DNA from: Craspedostauros australis
Taxonomy: Eukaryota > Bacillariophyta > Bacillariophyceae > Mastogloiales > Achnanthaceae
NCBI GenBank assembly: GCA_026770025.1
Contig: JAMXDE010000080.1
Location: forward strand, 1 to 64,000
Length of the DNA: 64,000 nucleotides
Direction of reading: 5' to 3'
In this document: positions 44,840 to 55,225 of the stretch, one piece after another
How the letters are laid out: each line of letters begins with the position of its first letter
How positions within the stretch are numbered: position 1 is the first letter of the stretch
Notes under the pieces: generated by a model
Seen by the model: the letters and a program-made list of their open reading frames with translations, nothing else
Told to the model about the DNA's origin: nothing
Database searches by the model: none
Position numbers and translations under genes: made by a program

Positions 44840-47800
44840 ATGACGTCCTTCCTCGGTAAGACCGATCGTTACATGATCATGTTCGACGGCAAGCGATCCT
44901 CCTGGAAAGCTTGGAGTGCGAAGTTCCTCGCCCGCGCCAACCGCAAGGGTTATGGAGACTTGTATCTCAAGGACTTGGATGAAGTGGTTGTGAAGACCGA
45001 AGCCTTTGACCCCTCTCCTCTCGCCTCCATCGTGGGAAGCAAAGAGAAGAAGCTTAAGGCCTCGAAGTTATCTGCCATGTCTCCCGACGAGAAGGCGGAG
45101 TACAAAATGGCTCTGGCCAAGTACGCGTTTGAAGAACTGACCATGGCAATCAACCATGAAACAACCGAAGGCGATGTGGCCTTCATGGCTGTGTTGGGAT
45201 GCGAGAGCAACATCTACGAGGGAGGAGACCCTCGTAAGGCGTGGAAGGCTCTCGAGCGCATCTACGAGCAACGTACTGCGCCAATGAAGGCAAAGTTGTT
45301 GGCTCAACTCAACGGGATGCGATTGAAGAAAGGCGAACACCCGGATACCTTCCTCACCGAAATGGAGGTGATCCGTAACCGCCTCAAGCACGCGGGAGTT
45401 AACATGGACATGGAGCTGTACCACATGCTCGTGCTCAACGCTCTTGGGAGGGACTACGAAATGGATGTGAAGCTCATCGAGCTCAAGTTCGAAAACATCG
45501 AAAAGCAGATGACTATTGAAGACATTCGCGAAGCAGTGAGTGCAACCTACGACGCACGTCACATCAAGCAAGGAGGTAGTAAGCGCGAGAACAATAGCAA
45601 GGAAGAAATGGCTCTCGCCGCCACTGGTGGCTTCAAGGGCCACTGTCGCAACTGCGGTGCCTACGGGCACAAGAAGGCTGACTGCCGCTCTGCGCCTAAG
45701 AACAAAGGTGGCAAGCCCACGAAGAAGAACAAGAGAAGTGATACTGAGGACAAGACCAAGTTCAACGGAAACTGCAAGTACTGCGGTAAGAAGGGACACA
45801 AGATCCTCGAGTGCTTCAAGTTGAAGGCAGCGATGAGAGCAGCCGACGCCGCCAACGTGGCCACCGACGGTATGGACGGAACAGACGACGTCGCCCTCGT
45901 GATGGTCGAGGAACCGATGTGGTTACCCGAAGACGCCGCGGCAGACAACGCCGCGTTCGTCGTGGTAGACGAACCCATGTGGATGCCCGCTAACGACGAA
46001 GAAGACGAGATCGGTCTCGTGATGACCGATGAATCCATGTGGTTGCCCGACGAAGACAAGTCGGCCAACAACGAAGAATTGGTGTGTTTCCCCACCGACG
46101 AGCTCGAAACCGACCCCGTTGAGGTCAAAAATGTGACCAACCCAAGAATCGTGACAATCGACGAAATCACGAACATCAAGAAAAACCAAACAATCAACAC
46201 CACCGACATGGCGCACTACGAGTCGTTCATCGACGACATGGCCCTCGCAACCACCGACGAAGACATGACCGGACTCGACCTCGAAGAAGAGGTCGAGTAC
46301 TCCGAAGAGGAACGAGAGGCCCACACCCCGAGTGTGTACGGATACTACGGACCCCCAGTTGCTGCGGTTGAGACCATCAACCGCGAGCACTTCCCATCAA
46401 GCGACGAAGACGATTACACCGACGAAGACAACCTCTTCGACGGGATCGTCTACGAGGATGAACCCCTCAACGTCGGGGACATCATGGAGAATGAAGTGGC
46501 GATGCCTGGAGTCGACCATCGCGTCACCTCCACCATCTACTCTCGAACCGAACCAAGGACTCTGGTCGATCGAATGATCGAAGAGTCGTCCCGCAACGGA
46601 GGAAGCACCGCAGGATGGTGCCCGCTGTGCTTTCAGCGCGGCCCTCTCTACGCCATGTGCAAGACCTGCCGTAACTCGCCGTTCCTCATTCAACTGGCAA
46701 ACCCCCCTGCAAGGGCGGCGCCAACAACGATCCAAGACATCATGACGCGCCGCCAGAAGCTCTGGACTGCAGGACCTCTGCATGTCGCAATGAGATACTC
46801 TCTCAGCAACATGATGGTTGCTGATGAAGTACGCTCTGAGCTCGCCCTGCTGTGCTGCGACGCGGCGCACGCGTACGCCGAAGGAGGAGGAGAAAGCCTG
46901 AACCCTCGCACGCTCTACTACATGATGCACCGCATCGACGTGTACACGCCAATGCAACTGGTGCAAGCCGTGCAACACATTAACGCAAGGCTTGAGGAGC
47001 TCAACCTGCCACCCATCCACAGAGGGCTCATCGACAGCCTGGTCCAGCATGCCGCAGAGATGCTGATGTGGATGCATCATCCAGGAGACCAAGGAGTCCG
47101 AGACCCAGAAGAGTTCAACCAGCTCCCCATCTACCGAGCCGCCGATGCCCAACCAGACATGGCTATGGTGATCGGCGACCACCAAGACGCTCAACCAGAC
47201 ATGGCCATGGTGATCGGTGACCTCGGCGATGCAAGCGCACTCCGCCATACCATCGCCCCCGACCACCACGAGGCAAACACATGGCTGGGTGATTCCGGTG
47301 CCTCATGCCACCTCACCAATAGCGAAGAGGGGATGAGTAACGTGCGAGTGGCCAACCACTCCATCAAGATCGGCAGCGGCCGATACCTCAAGGCAACAAA
47401 GGTTGGCGACAAACGCATGGTCGTGATGCAGAAGAACGGGAACCAAGCTACCATCGTGCTCAAGCAAGTGAAGTTCGTGCCCAACCTGTGGGTGAACCTC
47501 TTGAGCATCAACAAAGCTCTCGAGAACGGCTTCGACATCAGCAACCAAGGTGTCGTGATGAGCTTGGAGAAGCGCGGGCAACGCATCACGTTCGACAGAC
47601 TCATGGCAACCCACAGCGGTTTCGTGAGTGGAGTGAACATGATCAGCGCCCCTCCCCACGAAGACCAAGCCAATGTCGGCGTGTCCACCAGGTCCGCGGT
47701 GGACATCAACCAAATTCATAAAATGTTAGGCCATGTTGACACTTACACGATCTCTCGCACAGCGGGACGATACGGTTGGAATGTCACAGGCAAGTTGCAT

Positions 47801-50800
47801 GCATGCATTGACTGCGCAATTGGAAAGCAGAAGCAGAAGTCAATGACAAAACGCCTGCAGCGCCGAGCAAAGGAAATTGGTGAGCGGTTGTTCATTGACA
47901 CATCGAGTGTTCAAACACACAGCTACGGACAAGGAAAATATTGGCTCCTTGTCATCGATGATTACAGTGATTACTGCTGGAGTTACTTTTTGAAAGAGAA
48001 AAGTGAAGTCGGAGAGAAGCTGATCACGCTCCTCCGATGGCTTCACTCCAACCAACAGGCACATGTGAAAAATATCAGATGTGACAACGCGGGAGAGAAT
48101 TATGCCGCGGAAAAACAGCTTCTCAGCGCAGGATTCGGCCCAACGTTTGAATACACCGCCGCTTCTACTCCCCAACAGAACGGTCGCGTGGAAAGAAAAT
48201 TCGCAACATTGTACGGGAAAGTCCGCTCCATGCTCAACCAAACGCACCTACCGAAAACAGTGCGTGGAAAATTGTGGGCGGAGGCAGCCCGAACCGCGAC
48301 TCAGCTTGAAAATATTATCGAGACAAAGACAAGAGAACCAGCATGTGTTCTCTTCAACAACCGCATCCCAACATTCGTGGATGGACTACGAAAATTCGGA
48401 GAAATAGGCATGGTATACATCGGCGGTCGTACGATAAAGGCTAAGCTGGACGATAGATCCAGACCAGCCATGTTCGTCGGCTACGGCCAATCGCACGCGA
48501 AAGGAGTATATCGAATGCTGAATCTCGCAACAACCAAGATCCTAATCACGAGAGACGTGACATGGATGAATCAGTCATACGGGCAATTCAGAGGTATCGA
48601 GAATGCCAACAGATCTGTGCTGATAGATCTGGAAGATGACGACTCTACGTCGGGTATGAACACCCGAGCTACGAGAACAACTTGGGAGCGACGATCGGAG
48701 ACCATCAAGAGCATGGAGGCCGACGACGCGGATCGCAGCAGCAGAGCCGAAGAAATAGAAGATACTGAAGACGCTGCGCGAGGGCAAGATAGCTTGCTCC
48801 CTGCCCAAGGGGAAAATGAATCGAACGAAGAGATCGACGATGAATTCGGAAGGGACGACGAGGGGAAAGTAGACGAAGCGGCCGAGAGTGAGCCCAAAGA
48901 CACCCCTGTCGCAGAACCTGTAACACGCATACCAAGGATGCTGAGCGCTCTCGCCGGGTATAACAACGACCCAATCCCAGAGGAGGAGCGAGATCTCGGA
49001 TCAAGTGATGAGTCAGAACCTAATGACAGCGAGGGATATGTGACGCCCGAAGAGACCATCACAACTCCACTGGAAACAGGAGGACCCAACTTCCACGCAG
49101 ACGGGTCAATATTCAACAGAGATATCGCAGGTACGATGATAGACACACCTCATGGAATGACGAGACTAGATGACATCATCGCTGCGGACCAGGCATTGAG
49201 AGACGAACGAAATGAAGGAGGGGCAGAACATGCGAATGTCGCTATGCTGCTGGACCCCACCACATTCGAGGACTGCTGGGACCATGCGGATCCCAACAAA
49301 AGAAAGAAATGGCGCGAAGCTATCAACAAAGAGTTCTACGATATGGCCAGAAGGAAAGTATGGGAGAAAATCAAGAAGGACCAGATGCCGAAGGATCGGC
49401 GGTGTGTGAAGACCAAATGGGTTTTCAAGGAAAAGAGAAATGGGGTATTCCGCGCCAGACTCGTGGCGTGCGGATACTCGCAGATCGCAGGAGTCGATTT
49501 CTCAGCACACCACGCACCAGTGATACATGATGCAACATATCGAATCATGCTCACGATGAAGATGATATTACATATGGACAGTATCATCATCGACTTTGAG
49601 ACAGCATTCCTGCATGGAGAACTCGACGAAGAAATCTACATGCAATGCCCAAAGGGTATGAGGCACGAAGCCGACGAATGCCTGCTACTCAAGAAAACCA
49701 TCTACGGCCTCGTTCAGAGCGCGAGACAATGGAATAAGAAGCTCGTCGACATCCTATTCAAACTAGGGTTCAGACAGAGCGAGGTGGACCCATGCCTACT
49801 GATTCGCAATCAGGAAGGGAGACTGCTACTGATCGGCACCTATGTGGACGATTGCCTCTGCATCGGAGCGGAGCAGGAACTGAAAAAGCTCGTGAAGGAT
49901 ATCCGAGCGGAACGATTCGGTGTCAAAGTGGAGGAAGATCTCGAAGACTACTTGAGCTGCAAGATCATCTTCAACCGCGACAAGACGAACTGTTGGGTGA
50001 ACCAACCACACATCCTAAAGAATATCATCGATACATTCGGAAGTGATGTGGTGAAGCTGCAACGATACGGAACACCTGGGACACCAGGGCAAGGCATCCA
50101 AAGGCAAAGCGATGCACCCAAAGTGGACAAGCAGCGACACAGCAGATACCGAAGCGGAGTAGGTATGCTGCTATACCTGGTGAAACACTCTCGACCCGAC
50201 ATCGCCAATGCAGTGCGAGAACTGACCAAGGTGTTGGATGGACCAACAGCCGCAGCATACAAGGAAATGCTTCGAGTCATGAAGTTCGTATGGGACACGA
50301 GAGAATATGGACTGAAGATGAAACCGAGTCCATTGACCCAAGATGCATGGAAGATTGCAATATATACCGACAGCGAATTCGCAGGTGACAAGGACAATCG
50401 CATCAGCGTAGGAGGGCACATCGTCCTACTACAAGGAGTGCCGATCATATGGAGATCAAAGGCACAACGCAGCGTAACACTCAGCTCGACGGAAGCAGAG
50501 TACGTCGCCCTATCGGAGGCAGGAAAAGAAATTCGCTTCGTAACACAATTGATGAACGACATCGGACTGAGGATGCACAAGCCGGCAGACGTGATGGTTG
50601 ACAATGTTGGAGCGATCTTCATCGCGTCCAACCCATCAACATCCGCCAGGACACGGCACATCGACATCCGACATCATTTCATTCGAGAACTGATCACAAA
50701 CGGAGAGGCCAGAACCAAATTTGTGCGTTCTGAAGACAACATCGCAGATGGCTTTACAAAGAATACCAAAAAGGAGACCTATGAAAAACACAGGGATCAC

Positions 50801-50833
50801 TACATCCAACTGCGCTCCACAATGGATGAATGA
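44840..50833 (+). CDS. Gag-Pol polyprotein of element E
   Basis: One frame of 1997 residues. Gag (about 1-260) is followed by CCHC knuckles at about 269-282 and 312-325. An extra segment of about 490 residues comes next. It holds three acidic-tryptophan repeats (EEPMWLPED, DEPMWMPAN, DESMWLPDE, about 357-405), a four-cysteine motif at 594-610 (CPLC then CKTC), and a helical region to about 770. A 14-residue tandem duplication (AQPDMAMVIGD twice) near 770-795 is absent from D. Protease is WLGDSGASCH at about 815-824. Integrase has an HHCC site at about 960-993 and DDE residues near 1020, 1082 and 1118. Reverse transcriptase has TYVDDCLCIG, and RNase H has TDSEFAGD and SSTEAEYVALSEA. Gag and Pol are made as one product, so the excess of Gag that most retroelements need must come from some other mechanism. 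Confidence 0.93.
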   Translation: MTSFLGKTDRYMIMFDGKRSSWKAWSAKFLARANRKGYGDLYLKDLDEVVVKTEAFDPSPLASIVGSKEKKLKASKLSAMSPDEKAEYKMALAKYAFEELTMAINHETTEGDVAFMAVLGCESNIYEGGDPRKAWKALERIYEQRTAPMKAKLLAQLNGMRLKKGEHPDTFLTEMEVIRNRLKHAGVNMDMELYHMLVLNALGRDYEMDVKLIELKFENIEKQMTIEDIREAVSATYDARHIKQGGSKRENNSKEEMALAATGGFKGHCRNCGAYGHKKADCRSAPKNKGGKPTKKNKRSDTEDKTKFNGNCKYCGKKGHKILECFKLKAAMRAADAANVATDGMDGTDDVALVMVEEPMWLPEDAAADNAAFVVVDEPMWMPANDEEDEIGLVMTDESMWLPDEDKSANNEELVCFPTDELETDPVEVKNVTNPRIVTIDEITNIKKNQTINTTDMAHYESFIDDMALATTDEDMTGLDLEEEVEYSEEEREAHTPSVYGYYGPPVAAVETINREHFPSSDEDDYTDEDNLFDGIVYEDEPLNVGDIMENEVAMPGVDHRVTSTIYSRTEPRTLVDRMIEESSRNGGSTAGWCPLCFQRGPLYAMCKTCRNSPFLIQLANPPARAAPTTIQDIMTRRQKLWTAGPLHVAMRYSLSNMMVADEVRSELALLCCDAAHAYAEGGGESLNPRTLYYMMHRIDVYTPMQLVQAVQHINARLEELNLPPIHRGLIDSLVQHAAEMLMWMHHPGDQGVRDPEEFNQLPIYRAADAQPDMAMVIGDHQDAQPDMAMVIGDLGDASALRHTIAPDHHEANTWLGDSGASCHLTNSEEGMSNVRVANHSIKIGSGRYLKATKVGDKRMVVMQKNGNQATIVLKQVKFVPNLWVNLLSINKALENGFDISNQGVVMSLEKRGQRITFDRLMATHSGFVSGVNMISAPPHEDQANVGVSTRSAVDINQIHKMLGHVDTYTISRTAGRYGWNVTGKLHACIDCAIGKQKQKSMTKRLQRRAKEIGERLFIDTSSVQTHSYGQGKYWLLVIDDYSDYCWSYFLKEKSEVGEKLITLLRWLHSNQQAHVKNIRCDNAGENYAAEKQLLSAGFGPTFEYTAASTPQQNGRVERKFATLYGKVRSMLNQTHLPKTVRGKLWAEAARTATQLENIIETKTREPACVLFNNRIPTFVDGLRKFGEIGMVYIGGRTIKAKLDDRSRPAMFVGYGQSHAKGVYRMLNLATTKILITRDVTWMNQSYGQFRGIENANRSVLIDLEDDDSTSGMNTRATRTTWERRSETIKSMEADDADRSSRAEEIEDTEDAARGQDSLLPAQGENESNEEIDDEFGRDDEGKVDEAAESEPKDTPVAEPVTRIPRMLSALAGYNNDPIPEEERDLGSSDESEPNDSEGYVTPEETITTPLETGGPNFHADGSIFNRDIAGTMIDTPHGMTRLDDIIAADQALRDERNEGGAEHANVAMLLDPTTFEDCWDHADPNKRKKWREAINKEFYDMARRKVWEKIKKDQMPKDRRCVKTKWVFKEKRNGVFRARLVACGYSQIAGVDFSAHHAPVIHDATYRIMLTMKMILHMDSIIIDFETAFLHGELDEEIYMQCPKGMRHEADECLLLKKTIYGLVQSARQWNKKLVDILFKLGFRQSEVDPCLLIRNQEGRLLLIGTYVDDCLCIGAEQELKKLVKDIRAERFGVKVEEDLEDYLSCKIIFNRDKTNCWVNQPHILKNIIDTFGSDVVKLQRYGTPGTPGQGIQRQSDAPKVDKQRHSRYRSGVGMLLYLVKHSRPDIANAVRELTKVLDGPTAAAYKEMLRVMKFVWDTREYGLKMKPSPLTQDAWKIAIYTDSEFAGDKDNRISVGGHIVLLQGVPIIWRSKAQRSVTLSSTEAEYVALSEAGKEIRFVTQLMNDIGLRMHKPADVMVDNVGAIFIASNPSTSARTRHIDIRHHFIRELITNGEARTKFVRSEDNIADGFTKNTKKETYEKHRDHYIQLRSTMDE

Positions 50834-50908
50834 CGGAGAGGAGAGGACACGAAATTATGAAAGATGTGAGAGTGTGAGTGATGTGTTGTCGATGCGACAA
50901 TGGAAGGG

Positions 50909-51590
50909 TGTCAGGAATCGAGGGTACGACTCTGTCGGAAAGATACCCATGATTGCCGCAACTCCCAACATTGTTTGTCACACCTTTGGATATTATTCGT
51001 CACACCTTTGAATATTACACATTCCACCCACGATACGAATCACACGGGAATGACCTCAATCTTACCAAGAAAACAAGCCTGTCCTCTGTGAACCAAGAAA
51101 AGGCCGCGATATCTAAATCAGGTGAAGGAAGATGATGACCGACACATTGATGATCACCCCATCTGGAGATCATGGCACGTGTCAGCCAGGGACTAGAACA
51201 ACTCAGAAAGGGCATCATCCATGACACCAATCATGACACCAATCGTAAAGTTCGGTGTCAGGAGATCAAGAGCGAAACGCAAGACTGTGGAATCGTACCG
51301 CAGGGAATGTAGAATAAGGATATGCATGACGAGGTGCATGGAAAGAATACCTACGGATATGCACGACAATGTGCATGACAAAGGATGCCTGCGGATACGA
51401 TCTCACGTACGCAAGCGATGATTCATGATGATGAGATGCATGAACGCAACAGTATAACGCGATGCTGCTGTAGGAGATGCTACATGAGAAACGAAAGGCA
51501 AAGGAGCTGAAGAGAATGAGCTCACAGTTCTGAATAGTACGGTCTAACAACGAATTAGGTCTTACTAACACTAACCCCGGATTTCCAACA
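50909..51590 (+). repeat. 3' LTR of element E (682 bp)
   Basis: Pairs with 44079-44760; about four substitutions were noticed between them. Confidence 0.94.
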
Positions 51591-51596
51591 TACGAC

Positions 51597-53423
51597 GGAA
51601 ACCTAAAGAAACAGTCGAGGCTTCCCACCTACGACAAGATTATGGAGACGCCATTCCTGAGCATCATCGCATCACACAATGCAAGGATGACCTCGATCTT
51701 GGTCAACCAGCTGACAGAGACGCTGTTGAAGTTCGGCGAGCTGGGCGATGAGATGAGGTTGGTGTCGTTGGTGTTTGATAAATTCGCGAAAAGCAATGGC
51801 TTGGCGGATCTGTGGGGAGATAGGGACTTTGAAGAGAAAGGTAGCGACCGATCTCTGCGAGCGGCACAGGCACTTGCGATTCTTCTGTATCAAACAAACT
51901 TCACCGTGCCCATGGACATCGAAAGAGCAAGGCAACATGCGATGGATCTCGACTATGGAATCAACTTTGAGGACTTTGGAATGGATAACAAGCAGATCAT
52001 GTACTATCTCGTCACGAAGTATGGACTGGTGACACCCGAGCCGTTCACGATATTCGACAACATTGTTTTGGATACAAACAACAACACCGTGATCAATGAA
52101 ACCTTCAACGGTCAACCGACACTGGAGAAGCCATTCATCGTGGATGAGGCAATTCAACTCTTCAGTGTGTGGCTGTTGGAGAGGGGGAGGAGTCTAAACG
52201 GTGAAGATGGCTTTCTCGGAACAACACCATTTGCCTACGAGGCGTTGTCAACGCAGATCATTGGTGCTGCCATCACTGCAGCCACGACCGTCTCATTGGA
52301 TAACAGGACATGCATCCAATCCATCGTCGAGGATACCCTTGGAATGAAGCTCAAATCGTCCACAACAGGCACTGCCGGCAAGCCAGACCCCGTGAAAGAG
52401 GCATGGGACGCGCTGAAAGGTGTGAAACCTGTTGCTGTTTGGTCTGATCTCGCGATGAATGGAATGTACCATCAGCGGTCTGAAATGAACCTCATCCAAC
52501 CGACCGAACGAAAACAGCCCAAGAACTTTGACCCCAACACCACGGGTGAGGTCACAGCGTGGATAGACAAGGAAGAGGAGAGACGTGAAGACGCCCGTGA
52601 CGATCGCATCAAGCTGAAGCGTTGGGAGAACTTGACAACCAATGTAGTCGATGCAGACTTTGGTCTCGAGCGTCATCAACTGGTCTCGAAATTGAACGCA
52701 CTCGACAGCTTCGATGCTTCAAAGTGGGAGACCCTGGTGAAGACGTTGTACATAGACAATGCGCTGATAGAAGCTCTTCTCAAGATGAGGGAGGCATGCG
52801 CCGATCTTGAGGAAACGATCAACAAGACAAAATCGCTCCAACCCAATCCAACCAATCAGAAATTCTGCCCATCACTCACAACTGTGGCGGAGGGATCGAG
52901 CAATCTCGCAGATGGATACGTTTCCACTGTTGGCGTGAGGAAGATCACAGACAACGCAGGTAATTTCTCGAGATGGGAAGTGGAACTCTTCACGGCCTGC
53001 GTCCAAGCCAAAGATTATTTTGATTCCAGCACAATTGACAACCAGAAAATCTGCAAGAACAGAGACAGGGTCTACGACAGCTTCCTTGACATCGTATTTG
53101 GCTCGAATCGACTGTACTGCGTTGCAAGCAGGGAAGACAAACTTGGTCTTGATAGCCCGTATAAAGGAGCGGCGGCCAATGGAACATCCCTTCACGCAGG
53201 CCTTCCCACCGATAAGAGTCCACTGCTGAGCACATCGATGACCAAGCTCGATGATCTTCGCCGGCAAAGTAAGAAGACCAGCAAGTATGCGAGGGGTCTG
53301 ACCACCCATGAGGAATTGGAAAATGCGGCGGATATAGTCGCTGGGATCAATAGGACGAATCCTTGGTTGGAGGATGTGATCGCCAGCCTCGAGAAATCAA
53401 GCGGAAGTGGCAAAGAGCCGTAG
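51597..53423 (+). CDS. P-loop NTPase of unknown function, 3' portion, after element E
   Basis: About 608 codons ending at 53423, in the same strand as the part before E, with coding resuming at the second target-site copy. The segment is mostly helical and charged with no motif I recognise. It has an Asp-rich early part (RARQHAMDLDYGINFEDFGM), a highly charged middle (DKEEERREDARDDRIKLKRW) and a Lys/Ser-rich end. An internal Met at 51642 could start a shorter product if the element supplied transcription. At this locus the gene is split, so normal function requires another copy or allele without E. Confidence 0.65.
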   Translation, partial: GNLKKQSRLPTYDKIMETPFLSIIASHNARMTSILVNQLTETLLKFGELGDEMRLVSLVFDKFAKSNGLADLWGDRDFEEKGSDRSLRAAQALAILLYQTNFTVPMDIERARQHAMDLDYGINFEDFGMDNKQIMYYLVTKYGLVTPEPFTIFDNIVLDTNNNTVINETFNGQPTLEKPFIVDEAIQLFSVWLLERGRSLNGEDGFLGTTPFAYEALSTQIIGAAITAATTVSLDNRTCIQSIVEDTLGMKLKSSTTGTAGKPDPVKEAWDALKGVKPVAVWSDLAMNGMYHQRSEMNLIQPTERKQPKNFDPNTTGEVTAWIDKEEERREDARDDRIKLKRWENLTTNVVDADFGLERHQLVSKLNALDSFDASKWETLVKTLYIDNALIEALLKMREACADLEETINKTKSLQPNPTNQKFCPSLTTVAEGSSNLADGYVSTVGVRKITDNAGNFSRWEVELFTACVQAKDYFDSSTIDNQKICKNRDRVYDSFLDIVFGSNRLYCVASREDKLGLDSPYKGAAANGTSLHAGLPTDKSPLLSTSMTKLDDLRRQSKKTSKYARGLTTHEELENAADIVAGINRTNPWLEDVIASLEKSSGSGKEP

Positions 53424-53526
53424 TCACACGAGAAGAGAGATCAGTCCAAGGACGAAGAAACAATTGGAGCTGGCGAGAGCCATGATGCAGAACCGGATGG
53501 GAGTGCGTAAAGGCGTGATGATCGAC

Positions 53527-53584
53527 CATACATACATACTAGTACATACATACTAGTACATACATACTAGTACATACATACATG
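53527..53584 (+). repeat. Short tandem repeat (ACTAGTACATACAT units)
   Basis: About three 14-bp units plus partial CATA repeats, just downstream of the P-loop gene stop. Confidence 0.85.
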
Positions 53585-54386
53585 CAAACTTCCATCTCCT
53601 ACGTTGCAATGCAGAAACTTCAAAGTGAATGAGTGCTGCTCCATCGAGTTGTGATCGCAGAGGCAAAGTATGACCGTTGAAAGCTGTGGTTCGTCTGCTC
53701 TGTTCCATGGTCATGATACTCTTTGGCACCACATCCGTGCATACTTAGATCTACGCAGGTGTTCTGTTTGCTCCACACTCTACTACGACCCAGGTGAGCG
53801 AGTGGACCAACCTTTGGTAAAGTAGAGTGGCACTTTTTCTTCGATTTAAACGGAACTAAGCATACCAACCTACTCATTATAGTGTCCATAGCAACAGGAA
53901 AATTACCCAGAGCCTTGAAGTCCGTAGTTTAGGTTTTATGGACCTGTCAATGTGCACATTTTTGGACTACTCCTAAACTAAGCGATAGACATCCGACAAG
54001 TTCGATCCAAAATAACGTGTTCGTGTTCTTGGTTTTGGCGAATTTGTTCACATTTTGAATTAATTAGTCCTTATTTTGTTCCTCCATTTTCGCCACCAGT
54101 CTCCGTCTCATCCTCGTGCGAATCGCATCCCTTACTTCTTGCGGGACTATCTCTTCGTTCTCCACGTGCCTCCTGGTGGTGTTCGCCTCACACCACATCC
54201 TATTCTCCCTTTCCTCTTCTTCTATTAGCGCAACGCTAAATCTCTAACAATAGCGACACCCGTCGACCAATCAGAAATATCCACTTTTCTTACCTTTTCC
54301 GTTCCGAACGGAAATTTTGGTCGAAAATCCGTTGTGTCAAATTTGTGTCGCATTTCGCGTCGCAAGAATCGTTTTCCCGTCAAACA
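53585..54386. other. Intergenic region between the P-loop gene and element F
   Basis: About 800 bp without recognised genes. It becomes AT-rich towards 54000-54300. The last six bases, CAAACA, flank F and have no matching copy on its other side. Confidence 0.5.
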
Positions 54387-55140
54387 TGTTGGAAATCCGG
54401 GGTTAGGTAGTAGATTAATCTGTTATCAATCTGTACCAATTTAGAACTGTGAGAACAAACTCCTTGACTCTCCAATTCCAATTCAGCAGCAAGTGTAATC
54501 TGTAGCAGTTCACCATGATCATGCACTTGTCCATGGTTGCTTTCATCTGCTTCATCAGCTTGCTCTCATGCTCTCTTCTGCAGATTCATCATGCATTCTC
54601 GTGGTGATTGCATCTTCTACATTCGAGCAGCATCTCTCATAGACGCACAGGTACCTTCAGCATGGGTCTCAGTCTGATCGATCCCACTTGACCTTCGGTT
54701 CCTCAGTATTCCTCCTGCGCCATCATCACATACTCACCGGTCATGTTCGTTCCATGTCGCGTCGTCAATCGTGCTCTTGAGCGGATAGGGGCATCGCTTC
54801 CGTTTCTCTTTCTCAGAGAAGCGATCCCTTGTCCGTCGATGCGCATCGACTTGTCTGATATATATCGACAGATTCGCCCATAGTTTTGGCTCATGTGCGA
54901 ATACATCCCTAGAGGTCGACCCATAGGTTCGCCCTCATCACAGCGGTGGTACATGGATAGGCTCCATGGTGGGACATGACTGATGTTGATATCATTCATG
55001 AACAGAGGGTTGATGGGGGACAGGCTGCAAGGTGGTCCGAGTGTTACCAACGAAGTTGACCTTGTCGAGTTGTGAAGATATTATTGGGAGGTGCGGCAAT
55101 CATGGGTATCTTGGTAAAAGCGTACCCCCGATTCCTGACA
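54387..55140 (-). repeat. 3' LTR of element F (754 bp)
   Basis: Plus-strand ends TGTTGGAAATCC and GATTCCTGACA. A polypurine tract (CCCTTCCA on the plus strand, 55141-55148) lies directly inside. Confidence 0.94.
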
Positions 55141-55225
55141 CCCTTCCATTGTCGCATCGACAATATATCGTTCTTGACTCTGCTCTCCCTTACCCTTCAT
55201 CACCACCATCCCACTCTCCGTTCCA

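Larger units (their letters stand above)
44079..51590 (+). mobile_element. Ty1/copia retrotransposon E, looks whole, inserted in a host gene
   Basis: 7512 bp on the plus strand with two 682-bp LTRs, one uninterrupted Gag-Pol frame, a polypurine tract (50901-50908) and a 6-bp target duplication. The LTRs differ at about four positions by eye. It is a close relative of D and a more distant one of C and F. Confidence 0.95.
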
